A stretch of DNA of 64,000 bases from Cantharellus purpuraceus (lineage: Eukaryota > Basidiomycota > Agaricomycetes > Cantharellales > Hydnaceae), in the NCBI GenBank assembly GCA_025174535.1, contig JALBUN010000009.1, positions 1,116,001 to 1,180,000 on the forward strand, given 5' to 3'. Shown piece after piece: positions 12,811 to 25,590 of the stretch. Numbering within the stretch: position 1 is the first letter of the stretch; every line of letters starts with the position of its first letter. The notes below the pieces were generated by a model. The model was not told where the DNA came from, searched no databases, and worked only from the letters and a program-made list of their open reading frames with translations. The translations under genes and the position numbers were made by a program.

Positions 12811-13412
12811 ACTGTTCATACCGGTTATTTAAGCGATCCTACCTGGATATACATAGCTCCTCATGTCTTGCTTAATCTGTATTTGGATTTCACTATACTC
12901 CTGTAGCGTGGGGTTTTGGAACATCTGTTAAGGGCACGATCTCCGTTGGTTGCGTTCAATGCATAGTAACCCTAGAAGCATTTAGAAGTGCACTGAGACT
13001 CTGAATGGCATGAATCTCCTGCTCTTTGGACATTCTCCTTGCGACGACAACCCACTTCATCCGAAGTGAGGCCTACGCCTTCCAGCCTTGTTTTGATTCA
13101 CCCACAAACGCCACTGTGGACAGGGCAGAGTTTCCCTTTCGGCACAATGGAGATAAAATCCCGCTCAACATCAAGGTAAGGCAACGTGGTTGGAACGTGT
13201 CTTTGCGTTTGTAGCCTGCTGATAGGCTCTAGACTTCCGCGAGAAGAGCGTTTATTAGCCGTATACTTTAAGTAAACTGCATTGGGTTCGCGTACCTGGC
13301 TGGGGTTTGGCGAGAAGAGCATGAACTCCAGCCGAGCATGTGGACCCATGCGAATCCACATTGCGGGCGTCGATTCATAGTCAAACCTTAGCCACATCCT
13401 TTACATAAAATC

Positions 13413-14594
13413 ATGGGACCGCCGTATGTCTAGTCTAAATTTTCTTGCCAAATGGTCTTCTTACTGTACTTCAGTGCAACTCGTAGCAGAAAAAGAAATA
13501 GGTCAATTCTGTCATCATGTGACACCGAGGACAGAAAGCCCCCAAAGCGACCTCACAGCAGTGCCACAGAGAGGATGCCCACCCACCAGCAAATTCTGTC
13601 ATCATCTGACACTGAGGACAGAAACTCCCCAGAACGATCTCACAGGCCCACCTACCAACAATCCCTGGTCCCACTATCAGATCTAGTCAGATATCAAGAG
13701 CTTTGGTTCTCAGACGGCAGCATCATACTGGCCGCTGGTAACAAGTGCTTCAAGGTGCACCGTAGTCAACTCTCCCGCTTCTGCACCGTCTTCGAGGACA
13801 TGTTTGTACTTCCTTCCGGGGGCGCAGATGAGGAAATGATGGAAGGAGTGGTGGTGGTGAGAATGCATGACGACGTAACAGATCTCGCCAATTTCCTCTC
13901 CACTCTCTACGGCTGCTGGTCCTTCAACTTTGACACAGCACACGGTGTTACCATACTTGGACTCATGCGTCTTGCCGCCAAATATGACTGCAGTGTCCTC
14001 CAGACACGCATTCTCGAGAAATTACGTGAGCGCTACCATGGCCCGTGTTGTCTAGGCACGATAGACAAAAAATCCGGGGCTAGAACCTCATTATCTCACG
14101 CTGCTGCAATTCAACTCGCCCGCGAGTTTGACATCCCCGAGATCCTACCAAGCTGTTTCTATGAACTCGCTTTCTGCCCCACTTCGCAGAGACGCATCGA
14201 CACCCTTTCTCCAACAGACCAGAGTCGCCTTGAGGATGGCAGATCTGCGGTCCTAAAGCGTATTTCTAGATTGCTGTCCAACGGTCCTCCAGACATAGAG
14301 TGCCCTTTGGCACCACAAAGTCACACGAAGACTACAATTGTAACGACCGAGTGTACTATTTCTATGGACTTGTACTGGAAGACCTTTATGACTAGAAAAA
14401 CACTGAGCCGCAAAGTTGAGGAGGACCCATTGCGGGAGCTCTCACGACGTTCCGACCCTCTATCAGACAACATGCCTTTTATTGTGGAGGGACATCAACC
14501 TATATGTTTATCTTGTCGGAAAAACTTCATCCGCCATATGGACGAAATTGTCTTTGACATAAGGTACAACTTTTCTACAGACTTCAAGTTGTAA
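13413..14594 (+). CDS. BTB/POZ domain protein, copy A
   Basis: BTB/POZ domains mediate dimerisation and often link substrates to cullin-3 ubiquitin ligases; fungal genomes carry many lineage-specific copies of unknown role. Exons are 13413-13423 (ATGGGACCGCC) and 13475-14594, giving MGPPATRSRKRN and 376 residues in total. An N-terminal Ser/Asp-rich part repeats LSSxDTEDR twice. The BTB core begins at YQELWFSDGSIILAAGNKCF, with KVHRSQLSRFCTVFEDMF after it. A C-terminal pair of cysteines sits in CLSCRKNF. The start was chosen because copy B has the same short first exon and donor. It lacks the 60-nt insert present in copy B. Confidence 0.8.
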
Positions 14595-14723
14595 AGCATG
14601 TACGCTCAGTATTCTCTTTTATGAAAGAAAGTAAATCTTTACGAGTCAAACCCTCTGCCTATAAATGTAGATCCAAAACGTAATCCATTTCTCATTACTA
14701 TAATCATATTCCGTAAGTTTGTA

Positions 14724-15330
14724 TCATGGATTAGGAGTGTGAGAAATGTGAGGGATGGAGGCAGTCTGGTTCATACTCCCATACGCCATCCAGCCTTCCT
14801 TAATGACAACCATCAGTACAGGGATCACGACAGCAATTATGGCAGGGAATAACACAGGGGTTACGATAAAAACTTTGCCTCAGTTTCTGCGTAATGCCTC
14901 CCTTAGACCCTTCTCAAGTTCTTTGTACTCGGCTTCTCGTTGACTGCCTGGAGCCATGAGGAGAGAATAAACCACTGGCATTATCGAATCTAACAATCAA
15001 AATGCAGAGCTCACCGAGTATATGTAGGACCCTGAGTATAAGGAGCAGAAATAACGTGGTCCCAGCAGACACCTCGAAGCTGCGAAGTGGCCGCACACGC
15101 GCGCAAGCACCGAAACCAGGAGGTATAGCGTGCCAATAGTGATTGTAACGAGGTGAACAAGGGAAAATCCGGGTAGGCCTTTGTTGATCCCAAAAGGCAA
15201 AAGGGAGAGAAAAGAACGGGTGTATAGAGTGAAGCGTCTTCAATAATTGAAACAACAATTGAAATGCATCTGGAACAGCAAGCTCCTGGGCCGTTTTGCA
15301 CAAACCCCACAGCAAACACATTTCTGCCAT
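14724..15330 (-). CDS. Hypothetical small membrane protein, possibly decaying
   Basis: This lies in the spacer between the two BTB arms. The minus strand shows hydrophobic coding-like pieces: a segment around LVHLVTITIGTLYLLVSVLA (about 15095-15160), then MAPGSQREAEYKELEKGLRE. A strong membrane segment follows (FIVTPVLFPAIIAVVIPVLM) before a tail ending at 14724. The last two pieces are in one frame but separated by a TGA near 14890 that I could not remove with a good intron. It is either a multi-exon gene I have not resolved or a damaged one. No family was recognised, and the boundaries are estimates. Confidence 0.35.
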
Positions 15331-15499
15331 GATTCTGTCAATGTCTTGCAAGTCAGGACTAGTGCATATGCACTCTGTATTTGCATAAATGCGTAGGTGA
15401 ATCTCGGTAAAGTGCAGTTTTGGTTTTACATTTATAGGCAGCGGATTTGACTCGTAAGGATTTACTTTCTTTCATAAAAGAGAATACAGCGTATATGCT

Positions 15500-16689
15500 T
15501 TACAACTTGAAGTCTGTAGAAAGGTTGCACCTTATGGCATTGACAATCTTGTCCATATGTTCGGTGAACTTGCACCAACAAGACCTACACATATAAGTTT
15601 GTTCTTTCCTCCCCCTAAAACCTATGTTCTGCACTTCTTGAGGTTTGGAACGTACTAAGAGCTCCCGCAATGGATCCTTCCTAACTTCGTGGCACAGTTT
15701 TCTTCTACTAATAAAAAAGGTTGTCCAGTAGTGGTTCGAAAAAGCGGTACATTCGGATTTTACAAGTATAGTCTTCGGTGTCAAAGGGCACTCTAGGTCT
15801 GGAGGACCGTTGGACAGCAATCTATAAATACGCGTTAGGACCGCAGATTTGCCATCCTCAAGGCGAGTCTGGTCTGTTGGAGAGAGGGCGTCGATGCGGT
15901 CCCGGCCCCGCGAACTGGGGCAGAAAGCGAGTTTATAGAAACAGCTTGGTAGGATCTCGGGGATGTCAAACTCGCGGGCGAGGTGAATTGCAGAAGTGTG
16001 AGATAATGAGGTTCCAGCCCCGGAGCCTTTGTCTACCTTGCCTGGACAACGCAGGTGATGTTGATGGTAAGGACTAATATCGTAGCTTTTGTCTACCGTG
16101 ACTAGACAACTTGGGTCAGGATAGCGCTCCTGTAATTTCTCGAGAATGCGTGTACGGAGGACACTGCAGTCATATTTGGTGGCAATACGCATGAGTCCAA
16201 ATATGGCAGTCTTGGGTGCTGTGTCAAAGTTGAAGGACGACCAGCCCTCGTAGAGAGTGGAGAGGAGATTGGCGAGATCTGTTACGTCGTCATGCATTCT
16301 CACCACCACCACTCCTTCCATCATTTCCTCATCTGCGCTCCCGGAAGGCATTCCAAATATGTCCTCGAAGACGGTGCAGAAGCGGGAGAGTTGACTACGG
16401 TGCACCTTGAAGCACTTGTTACCAGCGGCCAGTATGATGCTGCCGTCTGAGAACCAAAGCTCTTGACATCTGACTAGATCGGATAGTGGGACCAGGGATT
16501 GTTGGTGGGTGGGCATCTTCTCTGTGGCACTGCTGTGAAGTCGTTTTGGGGACTTTCTGTCCTCGGTGTCAGATGATGACAGAATTGACCCATTTCGTTT
16601 TCTGCTACGAGTTGCACTGAAGAAGAAGATGATGAAGAAGTCAAAACCATTTGACAAGAAAATCCAGACTAGACATACGGCGATACCAT
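15500..16689 (-). CDS. BTB/POZ domain protein, copy B
   Basis: This is the inverted paralogue of the gene at 13413-14594. Exon 1 is 16689-16679 and exon 2 starts at 16616, giving MVSPATRSRKRNGSILSSSD and then the same BTB core (ELWFSDGSIILAAGNKCFKV). Inside the coding region, 16096-16037 is a 60-nt GT...AG segment bounded by a direct repeat of GTAGACAAA and absent from copy A. It is open in frame, so it may be an intron or 20 extra residues. The C-terminus keeps CRSCWCKF. Copy B lacks one of the two LSSxDTEDR repeats of copy A. Both copies look translatable. Confidence 0.8.
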
Positions 16690-16845
16690 GATTTTATGTG
16701 AAGGCTGTGGCTAAGGTTTGATTATGAATTGGCGCCCTCAAAATGGATTCGCATGGGTCCACAGCTCGGCTGGAGTTCACGTTCTTCTCGCCAAACTCCA
16801 GGTATGCAAACCCATCATAGTATTAATGGCTAATAAACGCTCTTT

Positions 16846-17362
16846 TCTAGCTTATAGCAGCCTTCGTCTGCTAGGCTGTCAATGGGTGATAAAAGGAATG
16901 CTCGCCTGGCATGATAGCGGCAATCGACAACGTGAGGGGTAAACACATTCGCATGAGATCTTGAGACAGGCACTTGACCAGTGACCGGTTGACCTTTAGC
17001 ACATATACCCTTTCATGGGGCAGCCGCCCACAACCATTGGGCCACGGCCAGCTAGCCATGAGCCATGACAAACCATTATCCACAAAATCATGTTGCCCAG
17101 ACGCACTCGAACTAGTTCATCACTGAAACCACGCTGAGATGGTCTTGTTGTTTGATAACATCTGAAAGTTGCCTTTCATACGCGTGTTTGACTATATTTC
17201 AAGATCTAACAAGGTCGGGTAGAATGAAGCATTGGAGGCCAAGGTAAAGCCAGGAGAATTGTATTCTTCTATGAAACCCAATGGAGCGAAGGAAAGAAAA
17301 TACTGAAAAAGAAAACAACGGTCTCATACAACCCTTAAAGAATCATCGTTACCCATACGCGT
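16846..17362. other. Intergenic
   Basis: This is about 500 bp between the right end of the BTB inverted repeat and the 3' end of the ABC transporter. Nothing was recognised. Confidence 0.5.
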
Positions 17363-20300
17363 CTACAGGCTTTCCCGATCTGATGCTGCCTTTGTAACAT
17401 TTCCCCGAATCTTTACTATGTCCTGACGCGATAGATTCGCTTCATCGCATAATGACCTGAAAATTGAATCGGAACGGTCGAATAAATTCAATGGTGTGTC
17501 GAACTCGGCTACCCGACCCGCGTCCATGACAAGGACCCGATCATAATAAACTGAGATAACATCAATAGTCAGAACAGAGAGAAAACCGCTGAAGCACTGA
17601 CCGATGGTGTTTAACCGATGAGCGATACAAAGCAAGGTCGAGGCTGAAAACTCGGTCTGTATGGTGGTTTGCAATTTGGAGTCAGTTTCCACATCAACAT
17701 TGCTAGTAGCCTCGTCCTTAAACACCACAAGATTAATAAAAAGGCGTGAGCCCTAGTATAGTATAGGTCTAACTGACCAGCACGATGATCTTGCTATTCT
17801 TCACCAGCGCCCTACATAAGGCAAGTAGTTGGCGTTCCCCGGCCGAGAAATTGCTCCCTTCATCGCTCACTGAAGCATCGAGGCTAAATTTCGCCTCTGC
17901 TGCTGGATCTACAACACCAGCTTGGGGGAGAAGCCAAGCCCTCTGTAGCGCCGAAATCAACTCTGCATCAGTCCGGGATCTCTCCGGGTCCCTGGTACAG
18001 GGTGAGTAATGTGGGTTGGAAAATATCGGGTTGAGAGACTAACAAATTGTCACGCAAGGTGCCTAAACTACAACTCCCAAGTTCAGTGGTTGATGTTATA
18101 GATTAGGAAGCACTCACAAAAGAACCGAGTCTTGTGGTATCACAGCAAGTTTTCGCCGTAAAACATTTAACCCAATCGAACGGCAATTGACGCCATCAAT
18201 CATGATCGACCCTTGCCTGAGTTCGACGATTCTGGAAGGAATGAGCTATGAAAGTTCCACTGATGGACTGTCATTACCTAAATAATGCTTGTAGTAGGGA
18301 GCTTTTGCCTGTCATGCGATGTTAAAGAAGATGACTGCACAAGCTAGACAATCATTACCTGCTCCTGTTCTACCGACAATTCCAACCTTCAAAAGCATGA
18401 AGACACGACGAAACCAACACGGTTGAAACTTCTCACCTTCTCACCAGCTTTGATCTCAAAGTTGACGTTCTTTAGCACGAGTGGCAAGCCTTCTCGATAC
18501 GCCAGTGCTGCATCACGGAAGGTGATTGCCCCCTTCGAAGGCCAAGAAGGAGGTGGGTCATTAGGTGTAGTTGCATCACCTTCCGGGGGAAGATCGGCGT
18601 ATACAGTTACACGCTCAACAGAGTTCATATTCTGTTCTGTCTGAGCAAAATATGTAACAATTTGGGCTATAGAAAAAAATGAGAGGTTGGATATGCGTAG
18701 CGAGGGAGTATCACTTACAAAAAACTTGAGTGACTGCAAAGGAAATGGAACGACTCAGAAAAACTAATTCATTTCATACAGGCTGTGACTCACGCGTGAG
18801 GGTGTAAGACAACACAACACCAATTTTTGATGGATTAACAGAATTTCGGAACCCAACGGCAAATAATGCAATGCCAAAGAGTAGGGTATTGCCAAGGAGG
18901 TCTAATCGAACCCCAAGCCACCTGTCGATCAGCATCATCTGTCTTGTTCGGGAGTCTGAAGCAAGGCATGCCTCCTACCGTTGAATGGCAATCGTCATAT
19001 AGTATGCACGATTTTCGACATCTAGCGCCATCTCGCTAGTCCTGATGAACCGATCCTGGGGCGAAATTGAATGTTATGATGTGGCTACGTGTTATGGGCT
19101 TACCTGCTCTCGATAAGCCCTGACTGTGGACAGCCCAGTAAGGGTTTCTGGAAAGAGTAGAGCTAAGTGAAAAGGCACCATATGGATGATCTCCTTGACC
19201 GACCTGAGTACGACGCGTACAGTGCAGATCTCAACAAAGAGTCAAGTCTCTTGGCTTCCACTGAACTCCGGCTGTGCTGATATTAAATCCACGGTTCTCA
19301 TCAATAACACCCCGTGATGACTTACCGATAGAACGTCGCACATGCCCAGTAAAGGGCAGTGAGAGGCGCGAAAATAATGCCCAGCAAGGGAAATGTGTAG
19401 AAAACTAGCGCAACTGTTCCAAAAACCGATGACATTGTCGAAAACAGCTACATCATATAAGGTGTCAAACAACCGAGGATACTTGAGTTGAAGAAACAAT
19501 TCATACTTGGTATACTACAAATGAGAGTTGATCGTCCATGACATCTTGATCTTTTGAGAGCCGAGAAAGAACTCTTCCTACAAAGCGAAGATATCCCATG
19601 TCCATGAAAAATATGTCAAAGTGGAGAAAAGTGGGACATACCCATAGGTGTGGTGTCATAAAATGAGATGGGTGATCTAATAACTCCACGCAAAGCCATT
19701 TTGAACAACTCCAAAGCTGCCTTAAGGCCAGCTAAACTGATCATCAATACCATTCAGTCTAAGCATCATAATTGACCGTTGATATCAGCCCCACCTGAAC
19801 GCAAAACTTCCAGCGAAGGAGAACAACCCTTGCGCAACACCAAGAGCTGCATATACAGCCATGTAATCGCCCTGTAGGAAACCAGGAATACTCTCCGACG
19901 TCCAGAAGCCCAAGAAAAGGTTGTTTCCAACTAGCGTGGAAAGATGATGGGTAAAATTGACACAATCGTCACAACATAGAACCATGCGTACCTTGGGCAG
20001 TTTGTGCAAGCGTGAGCAGCAAGACCAAAAAGGGGGCCCATGACAGCCCTCCAGCCGCCCTGAGATACTTCTTATATATTATAGCTTCTACTTGGCCAGT
20101 GTTACGCTCTTCGGTCTGCATTAGCGCGGCTCGATCCTCGGCGCCATGCTTCTTCGCCTTAGGCTCATCACTCTCCTCTTTTGACTCCAGACTTTCCGCG
20201 TCTTCCATGACTTTCCCCTGGCTCCCGAACTCCTCGATAAGACGTGAAAAAGCTTGGCCGTTCTTGACGAGATCCTGGATACTCGTTTATCAAGAATGCT

Positions 20301-23300
20301 CGTGATGCAAATGAAAGGTTCTAATGAACCTACCTGATATCTTCCTTCTTCAGTGATAACGCCGTTCTCCATCATATATACATAGTCAGCGTGCTTCAAA
20401 ACGGGAATCGCATGCGTGACCAGGATGCGGGTCTTATCTGCCAAGGGACCTTGCAGTAGGCATTGCTCTAAAATATCCTTCCCCACGTGAGCATCGACGG
20501 CACTTAGTGGGTCGTCAAGAAGAATGAGGTCTGACTGGGCGTAAGCAGCCCGAGCAAGAGAGACACGGGCCTGGAAAACGGACACCATACTCAGTGTGCA
20601 ACTTCAATACATCAAGGACAAACGTACCTTTTGCCCTCCACTGTTCGGGAACAGGTAGATCGGTGCTGCGTGAGTCAAGGGCAACTGAGCATGGAAAAGT
20701 TGATCACCTGAGATTGATACCCTTTTCTCCAATTTCAGTCATGTCTCCATGCGGAAGCATCTTCAAATCCTGCGTGAGCGAACATGCTCTCACGATTTCT
20801 TGGAATTTAGCCTCGTCATCCTCATGTCCAAACAAAATATTTTCCCTCAATGTCGCGTTCATTATCCACGCGGTCTGTGGAACATACGCCACATCCCCGC
20901 CAAACACGACCTACAGGGCATGCGGCATAAGCACAGAAGACAAGAGCTGCAAAAGTAGCTTGACACACTCCTCCGCGCGTTTTACGCATCTCCCCGACCA
21001 TGGCTTGTAACAGGGAGCTCTTTCCCGATCCTACCCTACCCACGATGGCAATGAATGCTCCTTTCGGAACCTTCATCTTCATACCTAGTAGCTCAAACGG
21101 TTTTTCGTCCGGCCTGGCAGTAATCTCTTCATCTCTAGGCGTGGTAGTGGTGGGGAGCGCTGATCCCTGCTTCTTTCCCCCGCGACTAGCTTTCTGTTTG
21201 CCATTCTTGGCACCTGCTTTGGTAGCAGCCTCCTCTGATAAACTGGCCTCCCATGCAAAGTCACCATCTACTTGCACGGCATACTTGGACTCTGGTTCTA
21301 TTGTGTAGGGCTCGCCAAGTTCCTCTGCTGTCAGGAAGGCACCAATACGCCCGAGGGCAACGTATGCATCAGAACATGCCGAAAGCACGAATGGAATAAA
21401 GATCAGTGGCATGCGGATAATCTAGGAGCGAGAAGGCAGCATTTCAATCCTTGGAACTTGAAACTACAGGGCAAATACTCACGTTCAAGAATTGTAGCGA
21501 TGAAAAGATGATTGCCGGATTCAAGGAATGGCCCGTTAGCGCATACGTGATCTGTGATCGTCTAAGACGGTAAATCGCATGAAAAGGGTCCCAAACTCAC
21601 AAAAGACAATACTGTAGCTATGATAGGTATAGAAGTGACGAGGGAAATGAGGACTGCGCGAGCAAGCCTAGGATGCGATTTGATAGATGGCAGCGTGAGT
21701 GATGCGTTGCAATCAGGAGACTAATATCTTGACAAGCGTGACAGCCCACTCACGAACTCTTTCGAATTGTCTTAACCTCTGCCTCGCGCAAAGCGCCAAT
21801 TTTCTCTGCGTAGAACATCTCCCAAGAGTACAATTTGATCAACCGGATGCCTTGAAGAACCTATAGAAGCACACATTCAGTCACGCGAAACTAACACACG
21901 TATCATTAGCAACGTAACGGCAATAGCACTACGAGTTCGTCATGAAACAAGTGTTTAGTACCCTTAGAGCTTACCTCGGTAATGACCCTCATCCGTTGAT
22001 CTGTGATCTTGACGCCTTTCTTGCGCTGCTTGAGTATGACACGAATAAGAAGCGCTTGGATGGGAATTCCAATGAGCAGGGTCTAATACAGAATTAGAAC
22101 CTGATAAAAACACTCTAGAAACATTGTGCACCCCCAGTCCAACCAAAGCCGAGACCCCAAGCTGATAGGAAGACATGCTGTCAACAGGCACTGTAGAGTA
22201 CATATCGAGGTGATACGCACGTTGCCAATGAGCAGTCCTACGCCAATAGCGATCTAAAACGATTGGTCCATGGTCCAATGGCAATGAGCTGTGGGAACTT
22301 ACCTGAACCGGATTGACCCATATACTTGCAGAACAGCCGAAAAGCCTTGAGCAATAGAACAAGAGAGAAAAAATCATTCATACTTGTGTATCATCGCACT
22401 AGCAAGATCAATACGTGTCGCATCAGAAGATATGAGCGTCGTGATTTGACCGGTGGAGTGTTTGAGGCGGGCTCGTCCTGACAAACGAAGCGATTTACGG
22501 AAAATAAGGGATATTACCTGTAGTAGCCGTACCAGTAGCCAATTTATATCATGTAACCAAACAGTAGAAACCAGTCAAACTTACCCCTGCACGAATCGTC
22601 ATACCATTCGCCATGGTGAGAATTTGGTATTGATTCGTTGCCAGACTTGAGACCTCTGCATCAAACATGTTGAAATATGAACTGAAGAGGTGGACCGTGT
22701 TGTCCCACCTTGCATTGCGAACAGCGCGACAGCAAGGCCGACCCCGTACCCAATGCCTCGAGGAGGCGCTATCCCAGACTCCGGGCCAATGCGGTGGTAA
22801 ATGAAGGATTCGGTCAGCCATGTCAACAATGCTTTATTTATCAGAGGCGTAGTCGTTTGTAGGGTGTCTGCTCAATAGTCGAATAAGTTCGTGGTTTTGG
22901 AATATAAGCAGGAAGCACTCGCCCCCTATGAGTTTCAACAATCCCGCTAGCCACCACCTCCACAAAAGTGTAGCATGTAGAGCACCAAAAAATATTCGGC
23001 CAAAATTTGGCTGCGGGGGTGTGTCATCAATGTTTTTCGTCGTATCATGCTCCGGAACACGTTTGAATGGATTCCGAAGCCATCGTGATCGTGATCGTGA
23101 ATGTTTCATAGGCGGTATCTTGGCGGATGATTCGCTTGACGTGGGGACAGCGGGTGCCGGCGACTGGGGTGTTCTCCCCTCTGTAGTACTACCATCTACC
23201 ACTTTCTCTTCGTTGTTTGATTCGTTTGGACTAGTCTTCTCGAGGTCATCTACATCTTTGCCACTTGTTTCCAGAGTGTTTTTGCGCCATAACACAGGTT

Positions 23301-23674
23301 TCATGTGTTCAGGGCATCTAGAATAGAAGTTTTCTCCAACGCGAGCAGCCATAGTGTGAGCCAGACGACTCTCTGGTAGAGCCCATAGGTCTGTGAGGCA
23401 AGTGAACTATCCAGGAATATTGCCCTTATAATTCAGATATCACGCACCATCAACCTCCAGCGGCCGCGTGTATCCCACCCACAATATTGGTGTGAGCCAA
23501 TGAAATACAAGGCGAGAAACAGGGCTACAAAGTGTCGTTTCCAAATTCAGTTGCAACGGAAGCATAAATGACATACGAGCTGTTTTGTTCTGGTATCTTA
23601 ATGTCTCCTTTCGCGAAGCCAGGAGGTACTGGCTCAGGACGCCAGAGAGTGGCAAACGGATTATGTATGCGCAT
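17363..23674 (-). CDS. ABC transporter, ABCC/MRP type
   Basis: This is a full-length ATP-driven exporter of the multidrug-resistance-associated family, moving conjugates or xenobiotics across the plasma or vacuolar membrane. It starts [20 protein letters not shown] and continues over more than 20 introns. TMD1 includes [16 protein letters not shown] (about 21790-22000). NBD1 has Walker [10 protein letters not shown] (near 21030), an LSGGQK signature assembled across introns (20628-20715) and Walker [17 protein letters not shown] (near 20500). TMD2 lies at about 18720-20100. NBD2 has Walker A GRTGAGKSS split by an intron, the variant signature FSAGERQ (near 17850) and Walker [13 protein letters not shown] split by an intron. 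The C-terminus is at 17363. All joins that I tested keep the frame. The substrate cannot be told. Confidence 0.9.
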
Positions 23675-25189
23675 CTACAAGCCTTGGTGCTCTGGTATCA
23701 AGAAGGACAGCAAGAATCAATAAGTACCACGCTCTATGACTCTAGCTTCCCAAGTGTAGCTACCACATGTCATGCCTGCCGCATGACGCGTCTCACGTTT
23801 GACGTGTCCACGCCAAGTCTATCTTTGTGCATGTTTTTATTTTTGTTGGATGACTCAGGAATTTCAAAGTTCCGGGACAGTCGGCATATACATCGGAAAC
23901 AATCTATAAAGAAAGTGAGGTAGATAAACGCCGGAATCCATACCTCGAGCCATCGATTCATCTGTCTGGATGCTGATGTTGGAAAAACGCGCAAAAGGGG
24001 TACAGGGGTAACACGGACGTAGTGGTGGTTGGGTTACAAACGCACGAGTAATTACCCAAGCAATCTAATTAAATAGAACCTCGGCAGTCTTATAACAGCT
24101 GAATGGAAGAGAAAGTCTTCGGATGATCTGTCAGATCACGCGTTGATTGCGGCGCTTGCTGCGGAGCTGACATGACCAAGTGTTTCAATTGGTATTTGAA
24201 GCGTCTTCACGGAGGCCCCGGCTTTCCATCCACACATAGGAGGAATCGTCTGTAGACAACTAGACCTCGAAGAAACAAGACTGTGGAAGAAAACAGAAAG
24301 ATGCATATGCAAACCATTCACCTTGGCGTTACGCGTGACTCATCATTGGACAAGTCCTCCACTGCAACTTTCCGGCTCCGCAAAAGCCGGAGTCGTCGCA
24401 TATTTTAGCTTCAACGTACCGACTGCAATTGATTTACAGCCAAGCCCTCGAGCTTCGAGAGCTACTCCTATCTCGAACAGACTGTAGGACAGTCGCGCCT
24501 GTCCCTCCACACTTTCTCGCACCCATCGAGCTTATCTCAGAGGATCGGCTAAGTGTCTCGAGGGGCCAATGCCTTTCGGGCACTTTCTCGATGAATTGTT
24601 GTCTCTATTCGAAGCGGTGGAATCAAAGGACGTCTCAATGGATTGGCTGGAGAGAATACTGAACGCAGAATGTATGAAGCACTGGTACATAGGGTACTCA
24701 TATTCTTCCCAATAATTCAGTATTCGAAAGTCGATGCAGTTGTCCAGTTGGCTCCCGACTTGCTGTTTGAAGATACTCACGCTCACAAACATCCCTCCCG
24801 AAGTTAGTGTATATCAATGCACCGTGCCGAAACATACCGTGACCGGTGTCCAACATAGAGCCATGGGTTGTGATGAAAGTTCGTAGAGGGACAACTCTTT
24901 TCAGAAAACTGCATTAAATCCCCTGAAAGCGACTCAATGAGCTCTCCACATATTTGTTGCTCATACGAGCACCCAATTCCACTGCACTCTTTGTCCCGGA
25001 CAATATTTCACTTGCCCAGAAGAGTCTAGAAATATCTGATCCTGCTCAAAGTTATGGTCCCCAATACTTCAATATTGCAAGAATTTTACATTATTCCATC
25101 ACAAGATGTCTCCGCCACTTGCGCTTTGGCATGCTACCTGTGCACCGATGCGTATGATCTCGAGCTAACGCATAGTTTTTCTCTATGAC
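23675..25189. other. Intergenic, no supported gene
   Basis: This covers upstream sequence of the ABC transporter and 1.5 kb of unassigned DNA. A coding-like stretch at about 24571-24714 on the plus strand (MPFGHFLDELLSLFEAVESK) is too short to assign. Nothing else was recognised. Confidence 0.45.
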
Positions 25190-25590
25190 CACTGGCGAAT
25201 CAAGGAGCCAGGCATACCGAAAGAAGAGGGTATATATGCTTACTATGGGATTGCACGTTTTTCCGTGGCAACGATGTACTTGACCATGAGACTATCACGC
25301 ACAAACCCAAGGGTAAGAGGCGGGCCTGCAATACTTCGCAGATCTGCGTTTATAAGCATCAAACAGACAGAGTCTGGATGTTGTGGGCCGAACACTCACT
25401 TTATTCCACTCTTCCTGGGAATTATATATGTCAAGGCCATAGTTGGCGCGGGGGACGGTCAGATACCATCTCACCGACACTGTCCGCATCGTATATCATC
25501 TCACACAGTCTCGGCTCATCAGTCAGCCTACTTCGAGTCAAATATCCTTCACAGCGATGTATCTATTAGCAATATCATTATCCCATGATG
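25190..25590 (+). pseudogene. Possible FunK1-type protein kinase fragment
   Basis: The plus strand contains a readable piece YDHWRIKEPG near 25190. Further on, HQSAYFESNILHSDVSISNI ends at a stop at about 25586. The latter resembles the catalytic loop of FunK1 fungal protein kinases (usually LHRDIS.NNI), but the catalytic Arg is replaced by Ser and the pieces lie in different frames. No intact kinase can be built. It is most likely a dead remnant, and the family call is tentative. Confidence 0.4.

Larger units (their letters stand above)
13240..16845. repeat. Large inverted duplication with two BTB genes
   Basis: The left arm, about 13240-14650, and the right arm, about 15450-16845, are inverted copies. 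They share the BTB coding region, upstream sequence (GCCGTATGTCTAGTCT, and inverted matches around CGTTTATTAGCC) and about 60 bp downstream of each stop (CTTTTATGAAAGAAAGTAAA). They flank a unique spacer of about 800 bp that contains a small membrane-protein gene. Arm borders are approximate. Divergence is low enough to align by eye but includes an indel in the coding region. Confidence 0.85.

Noticed and set aside
23770..23994. Possible extra N-terminal exon of the ABC transporter (MNRWLEVWIPAFIYLTFFID)
   Set aside because: No splice path links it in frame to the clear start MRIHNPF at 23674, so it was left as upstream sequence.
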